This document shows positions 21,719 to 21,840 of a stretch of DNA of 21,840 bases, piece after piece. Origin of the DNA: CAZCWX01 sp964502465. Lineage in GTDB: Bacteria > Desulfobacterota > Binatia > Bin18. Location of the stretch: assembly GCA_964502465.1 (NCBI GenBank), contig CAZCWX010000694.1, positions 1-21,840 of the forward strand. Reading direction: 5' to 3'. Numbering within the stretch: position 1 is the first letter of the stretch; each line of letters opens with the position of its first letter. The notes under the pieces are model-generated. The model did not search any database. It had not been told where the DNA came from and saw only the letters and a list, made by a program, of their open reading frames with translations. The translations under genes were made by a program, and so were the position numbers.

Positions 21719-21840
21719 ATGAATGCTCTCGCCGACGAGAGTCAGCGCCTCCGCCGCTGTATCCGTGATCTAGTCGCACTCACGGCCCTGCCAGCTTTCT
21801 GGGCTGGCCGCGAGCCCCACGTTATTGCAGAAAGTCTGGC
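21719..21840 (+). CDS. Probable sensor histidine kinase (GAF/PAS type), N-terminal part
   Basis: An open frame runs to the window edge, beginning MNALADESQRLRRCIRDLVA, then LTALPAFWAGREPHVIAESL. The N-terminal coiled-coil-like RLRRxxRDLVALxxLPAxW pattern is common at the start of GAF-containing sensor kinases. Two starts are possible: ATG 21719 with AAAGGA upstream, and ATG 21683 with GAGGAG upstream. It follows the MEDS gene closely on the same strand. The kinase domain is not in the window, so the assignment is an inference. Confidence 0.6.
   Translation, partial: MNALADESQRLRRCIRDLVALTALPAFWAGREPHVIAESL

Noticed and set aside
20950..21720. Minus-strand frame of 256 codons
   Set aside because: It is antisense to the MEDS gene, which has a strong start and a clear family match.
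1..21840. CRISPR array, tRNA, rRNA or toxin-antitoxin operon
   Set aside because: No regularly spaced repeats, no cloverleaf sequence and no toxin gene next to the RHH protein were seen.

Overview
The window looks like a gene-dense, roughly 55% GC bacterial chromosome segment. Gene families and Shine-Dalgarno usage suggest a Nitrospirota-like or related environmental bacterium, but no rRNA, tRNA or marker gene is present to prove this. Most intact genes are accessory or stress-type functions: redox and detoxification enzymes, small membrane proteins, a BON protein, a CBS protein and a MEDS sensor. No CRISPR array, RNA gene, toxin-antitoxin pair or recognised defence system was found.

Left part (1-5550, nearly all on the minus strand): an SDR/NmrA-type gene cut by the window edge, a truncated NmrA gene, a large aquaporin with a Cys/His-rich tail, a small zinc-ribbon protein, an NADPH-dependent FMN reductase, a collapsed VOC (glyoxalase) gene, a MaoC-like hydratase, and a full-length NmrA protein that is a paralog of the truncated one. 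Next to the latter are fragments of a DUF1348 gene and of an IS5-type transposase. A complete tyrosine recombinase follows (5618-6589).

Middle part (7039-11060, plus strand): a conserved small membrane protein; a BON lipoprotein-like gene with a YflT-like gene; fragments of IS6 and IS110 transposases; a PIG-L deacetylase with an altered zinc motif; and a CBS-pair protein.

Right-centre (11520-15779, minus strand): two small proteins, a truncated HAD phosphatase, a CBM25-like/amidohydrolase fusion, and the TIGR02587/TIGR02588 membrane protein pair. Then on the plus strand come a DUF4112 protein, a 54-residue Pmp3-type peptide and a broken transketolase C-terminal region.

Right part: a minus-strand block of a TIGR01777 epimerase, a small conserved protein, a proline-rich peptide and a cupin. 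It is followed by the ghost of a second PIG-L deacetylase, a ribbon-helix-helix protein, a MEDS sensor and the start of a probable sensor kinase.

Two patterns stand out. First, at least ten broken genes or transposase scraps lie among intact genes, so the region is actively eroding and rearranging. Second, every match I found by eye to TGGCA-N6-TTGC (the sigma-54 -24/-12 pattern) lies in an intergenic gap and points at the next gene. There are four, upstream of the BON, CBS, HAD and 18814-19146 genes, which suggests a shared sigma-54 stress regulon.
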